The translations under genes and the position numbers were made by a program. Source: Arthrobacter sp. NIO-1057 (GTDB lineage Bacteria > Actinomycetota > Actinomycetes > Actinomycetales > Micrococcaceae). From it: a stretch of 64,000 nt of DNA. Shown here one piece after another: positions 27,808-36,888 of this stretch. The notes under the pieces are model-generated. The model was not told where the DNA came from. It searched no databases and was given only the letters and a program-made list of their open reading frames with translations. Each line of letters begins with the position of its first letter. Position 1 is the first letter of the stretch. The stretch covers positions 1 to 64,000 of the forward strand of contig NZ_FMAT01000002.1 in the NCBI RefSeq assembly GCF_900094805.1, written 5' to 3'.

Positions 27808-30348
27808 CTAGCGCTGGGTAGCCCCGAACTTCTCGGTAGCCACAGCCACTGCTGCAGCGCGAGCCTCGGACGCCTCATCAGCGGTCAGGGTACGGTCGGT
27901 AGCACGGAAGCGAAGGCCGAAGGCCAAGGACTTCTTGCCTTCTTCAATGCCCTTGCCCTGGTAGACGTCGAACAGTGCGATGTCTTCGAGCAACTCCCCT
28001 GCACCCTCACGTAGTGCAGCCAGCACGTCGCCTGCGACAACATCCTGATCCACAACCAAGGCCACGTCCTGGGTGGCTAGTGGCTGGGTGGACAGGTGCT
28101 CGGCGACGACCACTGCAGGTGCAGCTTCCATCAGGGCAGCAGCGTTCAATTCCATGGCAACGGTGCGTGCTGGCAGGTCCCAATCCTTGAGCAACTGCGG
28201 GTGCAATTCACCGGCATAACCGATGACTTCACCGGCCACCGAAAGCTGCGCTGCACGTCCCGGGTGGAAGCCCTGGTGGCTACCCTGAGCCACTTCGAGC
28301 TGGACACCGAGAATGCCGGCAACACTCTGCGCAGCGTCCAAGGCGTCAGCCCAGTCCCACGCGCGTGGTGCGAAGCCTGCCGAAGCTGAAGCCTCATGGC
28401 CGGTCAGAACCGCGGCAAGATGCCATGGCTGGTTTGGCACGCCATTGAACAATTCGGCGAGTACTTCATCACTTGGCTTGGCGCCCAGTGGAGGAAGTAC
28501 GGTGGAGCCGAGCTGTTCGCCTGGTAGGAACACCAAGCCGCCCTCGTACAAGGCAAGGTCGCGGAAGCCACGGCCGATGTTACGGCGCGCAGTATCAAGC
28601 AGACCCGGCAGCAAGCTGGTGCGCAGGAAGCGGAATTCCTTGGAGATCGGGTTCGCCAAGGAAATGGCCTTCACCGTGGTTCCGGCCTGAGCCGCTCCAA
28701 AGGTGTTGTTCTGTAGCTCAGAAACGAATGGGTAGGTCAGAACCTCAGTCAGACCAGCATCTGCGAGGCCCTGCAGTACACGGCGACGCTGCGACTGGGC
28801 GCGGGTCAGGCCACGGCCTGGAGGTGCTACCGGCAGGGTTGCTGGAATCTTGTCATAGCCCACGACTCGGGCTACTTCCTCAACCAGGTCTTCCTTGATT
28901 GCTAGGTCTGGGCGCCAGCTAGGGGCGGTGACCAGGAATCCGGTGCTGTTTTGCTCTACGCTGGCCCCGATGCCTTCCAAGGAAGCAACGGTCTGCTCAT
29001 CGGTGTAATCCACGCCGATCAGTGCGCTAGCGAATCCTGCCGGCAACTGAATCTGCGTAGGTGCAGGCTGTGCCCCGACGTCGGTGATCTGAGTGGTTTC
29101 AGTACCACCGGCAAGTTCAACCAACAGGTTCACTGCTCGCTGGGCTGCAATCTGCATGATCTGCGGATCAACGCCACGCTCGAAGCGCTTGGAAGCCTCA
29201 GAAGGTAGCTTGTGGCGGCGACGCGAACGGCCGATGGAGACCGCATCAAAGTGCGCTGCCTCAATCAAAACGCGTGAGGTCGTCTCCGAGACTTCAGTCG
29301 AAGCCCCACCCATGACACCTGCGATACCGAGGGCACCTGACTCATCGGTGATCAGGAGGTCTTCAACCGAGAGTTCACGCTCCTTTTCATCCAGGGTCGT
29401 CAACTTCTCGCCAGCTTCAGCGCGGCGCACGGTGATCGCTCCGTTGAGCTTGTCAGCATCGTAGAAGTGCAATGGTGCACCGAGTTCAAGCATCACATAG
29501 TTGGAGATGTCCACCGGCAAGGAGATGGAACGCATGCCAGCAAGCTGCAGGCGCGAAGCCATCCATCGTGGAGTTGGCAGCGAAGGGTTGATGCCGGTGA
29601 CTTCACGGGTGACGAAGCGGGTGCAACCTGGAACACCGTAAATCGGTGCCTGATCGGCCAGCACGACATCGTGTCCAGCTTCGCTGGCTTCACTCACGGC
29701 AACGGTGGTTGCTGGGTCGGTAAAGGACGTACCGGTAGCCAGTGCGTATTCGCGCGCCACGCCACGGATGGAGAAGCAGTAACCGCGGTCCGGGGTGACG
29801 TTGATTTCAGCGGCTTGGTCGTTCAGGCCGAACAGCTCGAACACGTCGGTGCCCAGTTCCGGATCCAACCCGTAGTTTGATAGGACGATGATGCCGTCGT
29901 GGTCATCGCCGATGCCCAGCTCACGGGAGGAAGCGATCATACCTGCCGAGGTGTGGCCGTAGGTTTTACGTGGGGAGATCTTGAAGTCTCCAGGCAGCAC
30001 GGCTCCTGGCAAGGTGACAACAACCTTGTCGCCTTCTACGAAGTTGTGGGCACCACAGACAATGCCCTGGACACCGGAGGGGTCAATGCCCTTGCCGGTC
30101 AGGGTCTGCTCGGCACCTTCTGGAACCACGCGAACTTGGCACCAGTTGATGGTTTTGCCGTTCGAGGCTACTTCCTTTTCGAGCGAGAGTACCTGGCCGA
30201 CCACAATCGGGCCAGAAAGCTCGTCGGTGGGGCGGTGAACGTCTTCTTCTTCCAAGCCAACCTTGACCAGGTCTGCCATGACGTCCTCAGCCGTTGCTTC
30301 GGCTGGTACCTGCGCGTACTCGCGCAACCAAGATAGTGGAATACGCAT
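27808..30348 (-). CDS. pheT: Phenylalanyl-tRNA synthetase beta subunit
   Basis: 846-residue beta subunit of the alpha2-beta2 enzyme that charges tRNA-Phe. It has the tRNA-binding EMAP-like domain (residues 40-160, with GIVCGAHNF), the B3/4 editing domain (with the PTPRWMASRLQLAG region), the B5 domain, the catalytic-like core and the C-terminal ferredoxin-fold anticodon-binding domain ending in FRATDRTLTADEA. Start codon 3 nt after the pheS stop, with GGAG upstream. Co-transcribed with pheS. Confidence 0.97.
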   Translation of the reverse strand: MRIPLSWLREYAQVPAEATAEDVMADLVKVGLEEEDVHRPTDELSGPIVVGQVLSLEKEVASNGKTINWCQVRVVPEGAEQTLTGKGIDPSGVQGIVCGAHNFVEGDKVVVTLPGAVLPGDFKISPRKTYGHTSAGMIASSRELGIGDDHDGIIVLSNYGLDPELGTDVFELFGLNDQAAEINVTPDRGYCFSIRGVAREYALATGTSFTDPATTVAVSEASEAGHDVVLADQAPIYGVPGCTRFVTREVTGINPSLPTPRWMASRLQLAGMRSISLPVDISNYVMLELGAPLHFYDADKLNGAITVRRAEAGEKLTTLDEKERELSVEDLLITDESGALGIAGVMGGASTEVSETTSRVLIEAAHFDAVSIGRSRRRHKLPSEASKRFERGVDPQIMQIAAQRAVNLLVELAGGTETTQITDVGAQPAPTQIQLPAGFASALIGVDYTDEQTVASLEGIGASVEQNSTGFLVTAPSWRPDLAIKEDLVEEVARVVGYDKIPATLPVAPPGRGLTRAQSQRRRVLQGLADAGLTEVLTYPFVSELQNNTFGAAQAGTTVKAISLANPISKEFRFLRTSLLPGLLDTARRNIGRGFRDLALYEGGLVFLPGEQLGSTVLPPLGAKPSDEVLAELFNGVPNQPWHLAAVLTGHEASASAGFAPRAWDWADALDAAQSVAGILGVQLEVAQGSHQGFHPGRAAQLSVAGEVIGYAGELHPQLLKDWDLPARTVAMELNAAALMEAAPAVVVAEHLSTQPLATQDVALVVDQDVVAGDVLAALREGAGELLEDIALFDVYQGKGIEEGKKSLAFGLRFRATDRTLTADEASEARAAAVAVATEKFGATQR

Positions 30349-30351
30349 TAC

Positions 30352-31431
30352 TTAGATCTCCATCCCGAAGTGCTGGCTGAAACGGACGTCGCCTTCGATC
30401 ATGTCGTGCATGTCAGGGACGTCGTTGCGGAACATGAGCGTACGCTCGATGCCCATACCGAAGGCAAAGCCGGAGTACTCTTCCGGGTCGATGCCTGCCG
30501 CGCGCAGCACGTTCGGGTTGACCATGCCACAACCACCCCATTCGATCCAACGCGGTCCGCCCTTGGCACCTGGGTGCCAGATATCCAGCTCAGCCGAAGG
30601 CTCGGTGAACGGGAAGTACGCTGGGCGCAGGCGGATCTGTGCTTCTTCGCCAAACATTTGACGGGCAAAGTGCTCCAGGGTGCCACGCAGGTCAGCCATG
30701 GTCAGGCCCTTATCTACGGCCAGACCTTCGAACTGGTGGAAGACCGGGGTGTGGGTGGCATCCAGCTCATCGGTGCGGAAGGTGCGTCCTGGGCACAGTA
30801 CGTAGACTGGCACCTCACGTTCGAGCATGGAGCGGACCTGTACCGGTGAGGTGTGGGTGCGCAAGACCAAGTGGGCGTCGGCTGGCTCGATGAAGAACGT
30901 ATCTTGCATTTCGCGGGCCGGGTGATCTGGCTTGAAGTTCAGCGCGTCGAAGTTGAACCATTCGGATTCTACTTCTGGGCCTTCGGCGATTTCCCATCCC
31001 ATACCAACGAAGATGTCGGCAACGCGGTCCTGCAGGACCGAGAGTGGGTGGCGTGCGCCGACCGAGCGGCGGCGTGCTGCTGCGGTAACGTCAACGGTCT
31101 CTTCGATGAGGATGCGGGCAGCTTCGGCTTCTTCGAGCACGGTGGTGCGAGCAGCAAGGGCCTTGTTGACCCGTCCGCGGGCGGAACCAACAAGTTTGCC
31201 GGCCACGGCCTTTTCTGACTTGTCGAGCTTGCCGATCTGGCGGTTTGCCAGGGACAGGGCTGACTTTTCACCAGTATGCGCCAGGCGGGCTTCTTTTAGT
31301 TCGTTAAGGTCGCCAGCAGCCTCGATGGCAGCCAATGCGGCCTCAACGGCGGCTTGGATTCCTGCTTCATCGGTTGGGTGCGGAACGTTGGACTCCCCGT
31401 CGGGAGCTTGTCCAGTTGTCTGATCAGACAT
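30352..31431 (-). CDS. pheS: Phenylalanyl-tRNA synthetase alpha subunit
   Basis: 359-residue catalytic subunit. An N-terminal coiled coil (about 20-100) that binds tRNA precedes the class II core, with motif 2 around [31 protein letters not shown], and motif 3 GMGIERTLM. The phenylalanine-pocket alanine lies in the SGFAFGMG segment. First gene of pheST. I looked for a T-box or attenuator upstream and saw none. Confidence 0.97.
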   Translation of the reverse strand: MSDQTTGQAPDGESNVPHPTDEAGIQAAVEAALAAIEAAGDLNELKEARLAHTGEKSALSLANRQIGKLDKSEKAVAGKLVGSARGRVNKALAARTTVLEEAEAARILIEETVDVTAAARRRSVGARHPLSVLQDRVADIFVGMGWEIAEGPEVESEWFNFDALNFKPDHPAREMQDTFFIEPADAHLVLRTHTSPVQVRSMLEREVPVYVLCPGRTFRTDELDATHTPVFHQFEGLAVDKGLTMADLRGTLEHFARQMFGEEAQIRLRPAYFPFTEPSAELDIWHPGAKGGPRWIEWGGCGMVNPNVLRAAGIDPEEYSGFAFGMGIERTLMFRNDVPDMHDMIEGDVRFSQHFGMEI

Positions 31432-31495
31432 GGGATCGATCGATCCTTACTCTTATCTTGTACTTACGCGTAGAACACTTTGGTTCCATTCTATT

Positions 31496-31537
31496 GCCAA
31501 GGGCCCGTGATCGTTTCACCGATGACGGGCCCTTGGC
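31496..31537 (-). terminator. Terminator after the lppM-like gene
   Basis: Perfect 13-bp stem GCCAAGGGCCCGT/ACGGGCCCTTGGC with an inner ATCG/CGAT stem. It lies between the lppM-like gene and pheST. Confidence 0.8.
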
Positions 31538-31573
31538 GTGAAGCTTCTTACCTCGAAGCTAGAGTTTTGCTAC

Positions 31574-32215
31574 TTAGTGCGTTTCCTTAACACCCTTAGG
31601 TGCGAAGGCCAGCACGAAGACGAGGGTCAATACCAGCAATGCTCCACCGAAAATCGACGAGTAGAACAGTGAGTGGTCAAACTTGCCGGTGGCCTGGTAG
31701 ACCTGAGCGCCCTTGATCATGTCAAAGGTGACGGTGTGGTGCTCAACTTCGCCCGGAGTGTGCGAGGTGACTTCACCGGGGAAGTTCACCAGGAGGTTAG
31801 CTTCGGTGAAGGAAGAATCAACGGTGGCTTTGTCCCCTGGCATGGAGAAGGTAACTTCCTGTCCATCATCGGCAAGGTTGATATCAAATCCGAAGACCTT
31901 AAACGCGTCCTTGAGCTGGGTGTAGGTCTTGACGCCATCGGTTTCGAAGCGCAGGCCGACGTTCTCACCTTCATTGATCTTGGAGTAAGTCCACTTACCG
32001 TCAAGCTCCTTTTCCATGGCTTCGGTGTCAACCTGAGTTGCCAGAAGCTCGTCCAGGCTCATGCCCTGAAGGTTTTCCTTGTTCAAGGTCACTTCAACGA
32101 CGCCGGTCGTCTTATTTTGACCCTGAACGTTGACTTCTGCGTTCATGTTGACGCAGCCGGACAATGCTAGGACAGCGGTAAAGACCAGCGCGATCACGCT
32201 CAAAAGTCTCTTCAC
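31574..32215 (-). CDS. LppM-like lipoprotein
   Basis: 213 residues. A type II signal peptide ends at the lipobox LSGC (cysteine near residue 21). A beta-rich extracellular domain (NMNAEVNVQGQNKTTGVVEVTL onwards, about 25-175) and a C-terminal membrane helix (about 185-206) followed by a short basic tail complete it. This matches the LppM/DUF3153 layout of actinobacteria, whose mycobacterial member binds phosphatidylinositol mannosides. GTG start with AGGAGC upstream. The local role is unknown. Confidence 0.75.
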   Translation of the reverse strand: MKRLLSVIALVFTAVLALSGCVNMNAEVNVQGQNKTTGVVEVTLNKENLQGMSLDELLATQVDTEAMEKELDGKWTYSKINEGENVGLRFETDGVKTYTQLKDAFKVFGFDINLADDGQEVTFSMPGDKATVDSSFTEANLLVNFPGEVTSHTPGEVEHHTVTFDMIKGAQVYQATGKFDHSLFYSSIFGGALLVLTLVFVLAFAPKGVKETH

Positions 32216-32293
32216 GGAAAAGGGCTCCTCAAAAAGTTGGGGTTCAGAATTCGTGCAATGCCACGAAGGGCGCTACTTCAAGTTTACGCGTCT

Positions 32294-32740
32294 TTATTTG
32301 CTCACACTTGCACGTACTTGTTCTAGGCACGCCGAAACAATAGGTGCGTCCGCGGGAATCCACTGAACTGCGTTATGCAAGGTGTTATCAAGGGTCAGCC
32401 AAGCCAACTGATCATGCCCATCGAGGGTGTCTGGCTCACCGTCAATAATCTGCGCGAACCACATGCGCATGGCAGCCTTTTCATTCAATTGCCATCCTTG
32501 CGGATGCGGTCCTGGAATTGATGCGCCGAGTCGGATTTCGACGCCTAGCTCTTCGCGTAGTTCACGGTGCACCGCCTCAACTTCGCTCTCCCCTGGCTCA
32601 ACTTTTCCTCCGGGGAATTCCCACAGCCCGGCCAGGGATTCGGGGCGGTTGCGCCGGGCAACCAAAAGTTTGCCTGGTGCTGCCAAATCGTCAACGATGG
32701 CGACCGCAACAATCTGCTTCAACAGTGGTGTTTGCTCCAC
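32294..32740 (-). CDS. NUDIX hydrolase (MutT family, 8-oxo-dGTPase-like)
   Basis: 148 residues with a complete Nudix box (GGKVEPGESEVEAVHRELRE followed by ELGV, about residues 44-67) and the N-terminal VAVAIVDDLAAPGKLLVARR and WEFPGGK typical of MutT. It probably cleans the nucleotide pool of oxidised dGTP. GTG start 1 nt after the stop of the upstream RNA methyltransferase, with GGAGC as the ribosome binding site, so the two genes are co-transcribed. Confidence 0.88.
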   Translation of the reverse strand: MEQTPLLKQIVAVAIVDDLAAPGKLLVARRNRPESLAGLWEFPGGKVEPGESEVEAVHRELREELGVEIRLGASIPGPHPQGWQLNEKAAMRMWFAQIIDGEPDTLDGHDQLAWLTLDNTLHNAVQWIPADAPIVSACLEQVRASVSK

Positions 32741-32743
32741 GTC

Positions 32744-33643
32744 TTAGCTCCGCTGAGAAGTGTGCTGGGCGCGGGCTGATGCATACAGGCATACGGTTGC
32801 TGCGGTTCCGACATTCAGCGATTCGGCGACACCATAGAGCGGGACGGCAACAGCATGGTCGGCAGACTGTTTTTCATGCTCATCGAGGCCTTGTCCTTCA
32901 TTGCCAAAGAGCCACAGCGTAGGGGCTTCGAGTTCTGGCTGGCCGTCACTTTCCTGTTTGCTATCCCCCGCTTGGTGGGCGCGCAGCACAGCGGCGTCCT
33001 GTAGTGCATCGAGATTCAGCGCACCGTAGCCATCAGCTGCCAATACTTGGCTACCGGTGGTTCTTGCGGCTTCGATCAGGTGGTCAAATTCGATGTTGTT
33101 GAGTACCGGCAGGTGGAACACTGAACCTACGGTGGAGCGTACTGCCTTCGGGTTGTAAATATCGACGCTGCCCTTGGTGAGGATTACGGCGTCAGCTCCG
33201 GCGGCGTCGGCTGCTCGTAGCACGGTTCCGGCGTTGCCCGGATCTTGAACTCTGCACAGTACCGCGATGAGTTTTGGCTTGGAGCTAAGCACTTCGCTCA
33301 GCTGTGGCTGCGAAATCGCAGCAACGGCAAGAATGCCCTGTGGCGTCTGTGTGTCAGCCATGGCGTGGAGAACCTCGCCGGTAACAATCCGGGGATGGAT
33401 CTGCGCTTGTTCGAGCAGCTGAGCGAATTCTTCATGGCTTTCAAGGAATCCGCCGACGACATATACGGCCTGTACTAGGTTGTCATCTAGTAAGTGCGCT
33501 TTAAGGGCTTCACGCACCGCTTGGGGACCTTCAACGAGGAATTCCCCTGTGGCTTCACGTCCTTTGCGGTTGGCAAGGCGAGCGACCGACTTGACTCGTT
33601 CGGCGCGCGGATTGGACATCACTTCAGGGGAAAAACTGCTCAT
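32744..33643 (-). CDS. SpoU/TrmH-family RNA 2'-O-methyltransferase
   Basis: 299 residues. An N-terminal substrate-binding domain (about 15-100; VKSVARLANRKGREATGEFLVEGPQA) is followed by the SPOUT catalytic domain with motif 1 RVQDPGNAGTVLRAADA, motif 2 LFGNEGQGL and motif 3 AESLNVGTAATVCLY. It methylates ribose of rRNA or tRNA with SAM. A 23S rRNA target is common for this subgroup. It is often found next to rplT-pheS, as here. An insertion of Gln/Glu-rich residues before motif 2 is slightly unusual. The promoter suggests a leaderless mRNA. Confidence 0.88.
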   Translation of the reverse strand: MSSFSPEVMSNPRAERVKSVARLANRKGREATGEFLVEGPQAVREALKAHLLDDNLVQAVYVVGGFLESHEEFAQLLEQAQIHPRIVTGEVLHAMADTQTPQGILAVAAISQPQLSEVLSSKPKLIAVLCRVQDPGNAGTVLRAADAAGADAVILTKGSVDIYNPKAVRSTVGSVFHLPVLNNIEFDHLIEAARTTGSQVLAADGYGALNLDALQDAAVLRAHQAGDSKQESDGQPELEAPTLWLFGNEGQGLDEHEKQSADHAVAVPLYGVAESLNVGTAATVCLYASARAQHTSQRS

Positions 33644-33649
33644 ACTTCG

Positions 33650-33655
33650 AGAATA
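33650..33655 (-). promoter_or_regulatory. -10 box for the RNA methyltransferase gene (leaderless)
   Basis: TATTCT on the minus strand, 6 nt before the ATG and just downstream of the rplT terminator. Confidence 0.5.
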
Positions 33656-33670
33656 CCGGTAGAAACACTA

Positions 33671-33706
33671 ATGGGTGGGTTCGCGCCTTGCGCGATACCC
33701 ACCCAT
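33671..33706 (-). terminator. Terminator after rplT
   Basis: 10-bp stem ATGGGTGGGT/ACCCACCCAT with an inner GCGC stem, followed on the minus strand by a T-rich tract (TTAGTGTTTCT). It ends the infC-rpmI-rplT operon. Confidence 0.8.
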
Positions 33707-33752
33707 CGGTGTGATCTGTCCTACCTGAGCTTCAGCTCAAAGGGGGAAAGAT

Positions 33753-34394
33753 TTACTTCATCTGCTGGCGGGATTCTCCACCAGCTGGTTCGAAGCCTGC
33801 AGCCTTAGCAGCTTCAACCGAGTTGAACCAGAATTCAGCTTCGGTCTGCTCGTACCAGGTCGAACCTGGAACGTGGTACTTGTTCGAGCCAGCGTTGCCC
33901 TTGATAACGAAGCCCTCAGGAGCGTCTTCGCCTTCAACAGCCTTGATAACGCCTTCGCCCTCAACGGACTTTGCAGCAGCAGCCTTAGGAGCCTTTGGAG
34001 CAGCAGTCTCAGCGGCAGCGCGTGGAGCGTTGACGTCAGCTGGCAGTGCTTCCTTAGCAACCTTAACCAGGGTTGCGAATGCGTTGGAGTCCGATACAGC
34101 CAGCTCGGCCAGCATGCGACGATCAACCTCGATCTCAGCAGCCTTCAGGCCCTGGATCAGACGGTTGTAGGTCATGCCGTTGGCGCGGGATGCAGCGTTG
34201 ATGCGCTGGATCCAGAGGCGACGGAAGTCACCCTTACGCTTACGGCGGTCGTTGAAGCTGTAAACGAACGAGTGGAGCAGCTGCTCCTTGGCCTTACGGT
34301 ACAGGCGCGAACGCTGACCGCGGTAACCCTTTGCGCGTTCCAGAACGACGCGACGCTTCTTGTGGGCGTTTACTGCCCGCTTCACACGTGCCAC
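33753..34394 (-). CDS. rplT: Ribosomal protein L20 with a C-terminal extra domain
   Basis: Residues 1-125 are ordinary L20 ([35 protein letters not shown]), which binds 23S rRNA early in assembly. After an Ala/Pro/Lys-rich linker (about 126-160) comes an added module of about 45 residues ([42 protein letters not shown]). I recognise this as the small actinobacterial domain sometimes called a sunset domain. It is also attached to other ribosomal proteins in this family of bacteria. Total length is 213, against about 120 for L20 alone. Third gene of the infC operon. Confidence 0.93.
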   Translation of the reverse strand: MARVKRAVNAHKKRRVVLERAKGYRGQRSRLYRKAKEQLLHSFVYSFNDRRKRKGDFRRLWIQRINAASRANGMTYNRLIQGLKAAEIEVDRRMLAELAVSDSNAFATLVKVAKEALPADVNAPRAAAETAAPKAPKAAAAKSVEGEGVIKAVEGEDAPEGFVIKGNAGSNKYHVPGSTWYEQTEAEFWFNSVEAAKAAGFEPAGGESRQQMK

Positions 34395-34498
34395 GTGTGT
34401 ACTCCTTCAAGTCAGTTCCCTTGTGCCCACGGTATTGCGGGATGGGAGAAATCTATGGGTGGTGGGGTATTGCTTCCCCGAAATGCGAAAGGGAGAGC

Positions 34499-34693
34499 TT
34501 AGAGGCCCAGCATCCGCTTGATGGTCTTTACATCGGCCTTAGCGACGATCTGGTCAGAAGCCAGGCGACGGGTAACGCGCGAGGACTTGTGCTCCAGGTA
34601 GTGGCGACGGTTGGCCTGCTGGCGAGCGAGCTTACCGCTACCGGTGAGCTTGAAGCGCTTCTTGGCGCCACTGTGAGTCTTGAACTTCGGCAT
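34499..34693 (-). CDS. rpmI: Ribosomal protein L35
   Basis: 64 residues beginning [14 protein letters not shown], the normal L35 N-terminus and length. AAGGAG lies about 10 nt before this ATG. An in-frame upstream start would add nine residues unlike the family. It sits between infC and rplT. The 169-bp gap to infC contains a short CACCG/CGGTG hairpin but no gene. Confidence 0.95.
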   Translation of the reverse strand: MPKFKTHSGAKKRFKLTGSGKLARQQANRRHYLEHKSSRVTRRLASDQIVAKADVKTIKRMLGL

Positions 34694-34862
34694 AGCTGCC
34701 GTTCTCCTTACGTGCTCCACACGGTGAAATTACCGCGTGGGGATCATCCGAAGCGGGCCCCTTTTTATGGTGACCGCTGTTGTTCTCTTGTAGTTGGATC
34801 CTGCCAAGAGGCAAGATCCTTCACCGTAAACGGTGACGGGCTCGAAAGCCCAACAGGCTTGG

Positions 34863-35546
34863 CTAGGCGTCGCCTTCAGCTGCTTGGCGTGCCTGCTCCA
34901 ATTTGGCGCGGGCTTCGTCATCCATAGCTGCTGCAACGTTCTGGCCCTCGGTCTCAGCTGGAGCGTCGGTGCGAATCTTACGCTTGGCCGAGTTACGGCC
35001 ACCCGACTTCTGCTGCTGTTCGCGGCGAGCCTCTGCCTTGTTCTTCAGCGGACCAACAACCATAACCATATTTCGGCCATCGATGCGTGGGCTGGATTCA
35101 ATGATTCCGGCCTCAGCTACGTCTGCTGCAAACTTTTCCAGCAAGCGAATACCCATCTCTGGTCGCTGCTGTTCACGACCGCGGAACTGGATCATGGCTT
35201 TCACCTTGTCGCCAGCGCCCAGGAAGCGCAATGCATGCCCAACCTTGGTCTCGTAGTCGTGAGTATCAATCTTTAGGCGGAAGCGAACTTCCTTCAAGAC
35301 CGTGTTGGTCTGGTTCTTACGAGCTTCGCGAGCCTTGACAGCGGCTTCGTACTTGTACTTGCCGAAGTCCATCAGTTTGCACACTGGAGGCTTGGCGTTG
35401 GGTGCCACCTCGACCAAGTCCAGATCGGACTCGTGAGCTAAACGAAGCGCGTCCTCGATGCGGACGATGCCTACCTGCTCACCATTGGGGCCGACGAGAC
35501 GTACCTCTGGCACGCGAATGCGCTCATTAATGCGTGGATCGCTGAT
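34863..35546 (-). CDS. infC: Translation initiation factor IF-3 (ATC start)
   Basis: 227 residues. The N-terminal domain ([21 protein letters not shown]) and the C-terminal ribosome-binding domain ([33 protein letters not shown]) are complete, followed by an acidic/basic tail of about 40 residues. The conserved N-terminus [14 protein letters not shown] lies upstream of the first GTG in the frame. The only start that includes it is an ATC at 35544-35546, with AGGAG exactly 6 nt upstream and an in-frame TGA two codons before. Non-AUG starts of infC are known from E. coli (AUU), where they allow IF3 to repress its own synthesis. First gene of infC-rpmI-rplT. Confidence 0.93.
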   Translation of the reverse strand: MSDPRINERIRVPEVRLVGPNGEQVGIVRIEDALRLAHESDLDLVEVAPNAKPPVCKLMDFGKYKYEAAVKAREARKNQTNTVLKEVRFRLKIDTHDYETKVGHALRFLGAGDKVKAMIQFRGREQQRPEMGIRLLEKFAADVAEAGIIESSPRIDGRNMVMVVGPLKNKAEARREQQQKSGGRNSAKRKIRTDAPAETEGQNVAAAMDDEARAKLEQARQAAEGDA

Positions 35547-35749
35547 GTGTCACTCCTGAAATTCGTAATCCATAACCACAAACGAAGAAGGCCCCCGTCT
35601 GCGATTGCAGGCGAAGGCCAAAGTGAACGACATGACGAAGGGCGCAAAGAATTGCGCCTACATCTTGGGATTGCATAAATGCGATCCTGCCGAAAAACCC
35701 GGAAGCCTTGAAACGGCGACGGCGGGTGGGAGTTGGCCTCCACTTGCAT
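35471..35749 (-). CDS. Possible leaderless leader ORF overlapping the infC start
   Basis: A 92-codon frame starting at an ATG exactly 6 nt after a TAGTAT -10 box. It reads through the infC ribosome binding site and ATC start in another frame and ends inside infC. The product ([16 protein letters not shown]...) resembles nothing I know and is basic. If the promoter is real, ribosomes would load at the 5' end and pass over the infC start, giving coupling or occlusion. It may equally be untranslated leader. Confidence 0.3.
   Translation of the reverse strand: MQVEANSHPPSPFQGFRVFRQDRIYAIPRCRRNSLRPSSCRSLWPSPAIADGGLLRLWLWITNFRSDTSAIHALMSAFACQRYVSSAPMVSR
35641..35658 (-). promoter_or_regulatory. 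Hairpin in the infC leader
   Basis: Perfect 7-bp stem GGCGCAA/TTGCGCC with a 4-nt loop in the 200-nt leader between the predicted promoter and infC. It could be a pause or attenuation element of the infC-rpmI-rplT operon. No T-run follows. Confidence 0.35.
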
Positions 35750-35755
35750 GGCTCA

Positions 35756-35761
35756 ATACTA
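35756..35761 (-). promoter_or_regulatory. -10 box of the infC operon
   Basis: TAGTAT on the minus strand with a weak TTAGCT 18 bp upstream. It is 6 nt before the leader ATG and about 200 nt before infC. Confidence 0.45.
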
Positions 35762-35838
35762 GTACGAATCCCCATTCAGAGCTAACTGAACGTCATGAGA
35801 AGTACCGGCATCGAGTCGGTCTGTGACAAGCTTAGCAG

Positions 35839-36205
35839 TATGAGTACCGAAGACACCAACTCGCATCAGCACCTCGTCGACCAGCAGGTGCGCGATATCG
35901 CCGAAGTTCCGGCAGTAGAAATCATCACCACTGCAGCCGTTCACTTGATGAGTGCAGCAGCAGTTAAATGTGGTCTGGCTGAGGGCGAAGACGCCACTGA
36001 GCTGAAGGATCTGGACGAAGCACGCAAGCTCATCACCGCCCTTGCTGGCCTAGTCACCGCAGGTGCACCGGAGATCGGTTCGCAGCACGCGGCCCCACTG
36101 CGCGATGGTCTGCGCAGCCTGCAGCTAGCCTTCCGCGAGGCCTCCTTGATCCCAGACGCACCAGGCAAGGGTCCGGGCGAGAAGTACACCGGAGCTGTTA
36201 ACTAA
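35839..36205 (+). CDS. DUF1844 protein
   Basis: 121 residues from the ATG giving MSTEDTNSHQH. The conserved DUF1844 core (VEIITTAAVHLMSAAAVKCGL, DLDEARKLITALAGLV) spans about residues 25-85, followed by a tail rich in Pro and Gly. It is a small cytoplasmic helical protein of unknown function, found next to infC across actinobacteria, as here, where it is divergent. An in-frame upstream ATG lacks conservation. No ribosome binding site is seen before the chosen start. Confidence 0.82.
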
Positions 36206-36239
36206 GCAAATATTCTGGCATTTTTAAGAGATTAACATC

Positions 36240-36270
36240 ATGGGCTCGCTTCTTTGGGAAGCGAGCCCAT
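36240..36270 (+). terminator. Terminator after the DUF1844 gene
   Basis: 13-bp perfect stem ATGGGCTCGCTTC/GAAGCGAGCCCAT with a 5-nt loop, 34 bp after the stop. Confidence 0.8.
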
Positions 36271-36323
36271 CGTTGCTTAAATCACTAGAATCGTACAAGC
36301 CGCACGAGGCCGCGTCCTCGGGT

Positions 36324-36329
36324 TAGTGT
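36324..36329 (+). promoter_or_regulatory. -10 box for the second GNAT gene (leaderless)
   Basis: TAGTGT, 7 nt before the ATG, with no Shine-Dalgarno site. Confidence 0.4.
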
Positions 36330-36336
36330 TGGTGCC

Positions 36337-36888
36337 ATGGAATTGATCGAGCAACCTGTGCTCAATGCCGGCACCTTTCTCTTGCGCCCATTTCAAGATT
36401 CGGACCTCGATCTGATCCACGGGGCTTCAAAGGATCTGTACATCGCGCAGATCACCACCGTCCCTTTTCAGGGATCACGCCAGCAGTGTTTGGACTTCAT
36501 TGAGCGTCAGCGCCAGAGGACCGCCGATGGCACTGGTTACTCTTTTGCCATCGCTCAGTCAGCGACCAACATTGCAGTCGGACAAATCGGCCTTTGGCTA
36601 CGCAATGCGGATCGCGGGCGGGCGAGTATTGGCTATTGGGTATCTCCCCAGCACCAGCACAGGGGTGTTGCCAGCACTGCGCTGAAGACAATAAGTGATT
36701 GGGGATTAAGCTACCCGGGCATCCACCGCGTTGAGCTCTACGTCGAACCATGGAATGAAGGTTCCTGGCGAGCTGCCGAACGCTGCGGATTTCAGCGTGA
36801 AGGTTTACTTCGCAGCTGGGAAATTATCGGCGGCGAAGCCAAAGACCTGTATATGTACTCGCGGATAGCCCCTACCCTCAAGGATTAA
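36337..36888 (+). CDS. GNAT-family acetyltransferase (RimJ/RimL-like)
   Basis: 183 residues with the RimJ/RimL-like layout: LLRPFQDSDLDLIHG at the N-terminus, the acetyl-CoA motif SIGYWVSPQHQHRGVASTAL (about residues 90-110) and the late RVELYVEPWNEGSWRAAERCGF. Such enzymes acetylate N-termini of proteins or small amines, but the substrate is not readable. Its stop overlaps the end of the convergent MFS gene. Confidence 0.85.
   Translation: MELIEQPVLNAGTFLLRPFQDSDLDLIHGASKDLYIAQITTVPFQGSRQQCLDFIERQRQRTADGTGYSFAIAQSATNIAVGQIGLWLRNADRGRASIGYWVSPQHQHRGVASTALKTISDWGLSYPGIHRVELYVEPWNEGSWRAAERCGFQREGLLRSWEIIGGEAKDLYMYSRIAPTLKD

Noticed and set aside
31432-31573. T-box or attenuator upstream of pheS
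   Set aside because: No T-box bulge sequence, specifier loop or Phe-rich leader peptide was found; the only hairpin is the terminator of the preceding lipoprotein gene.
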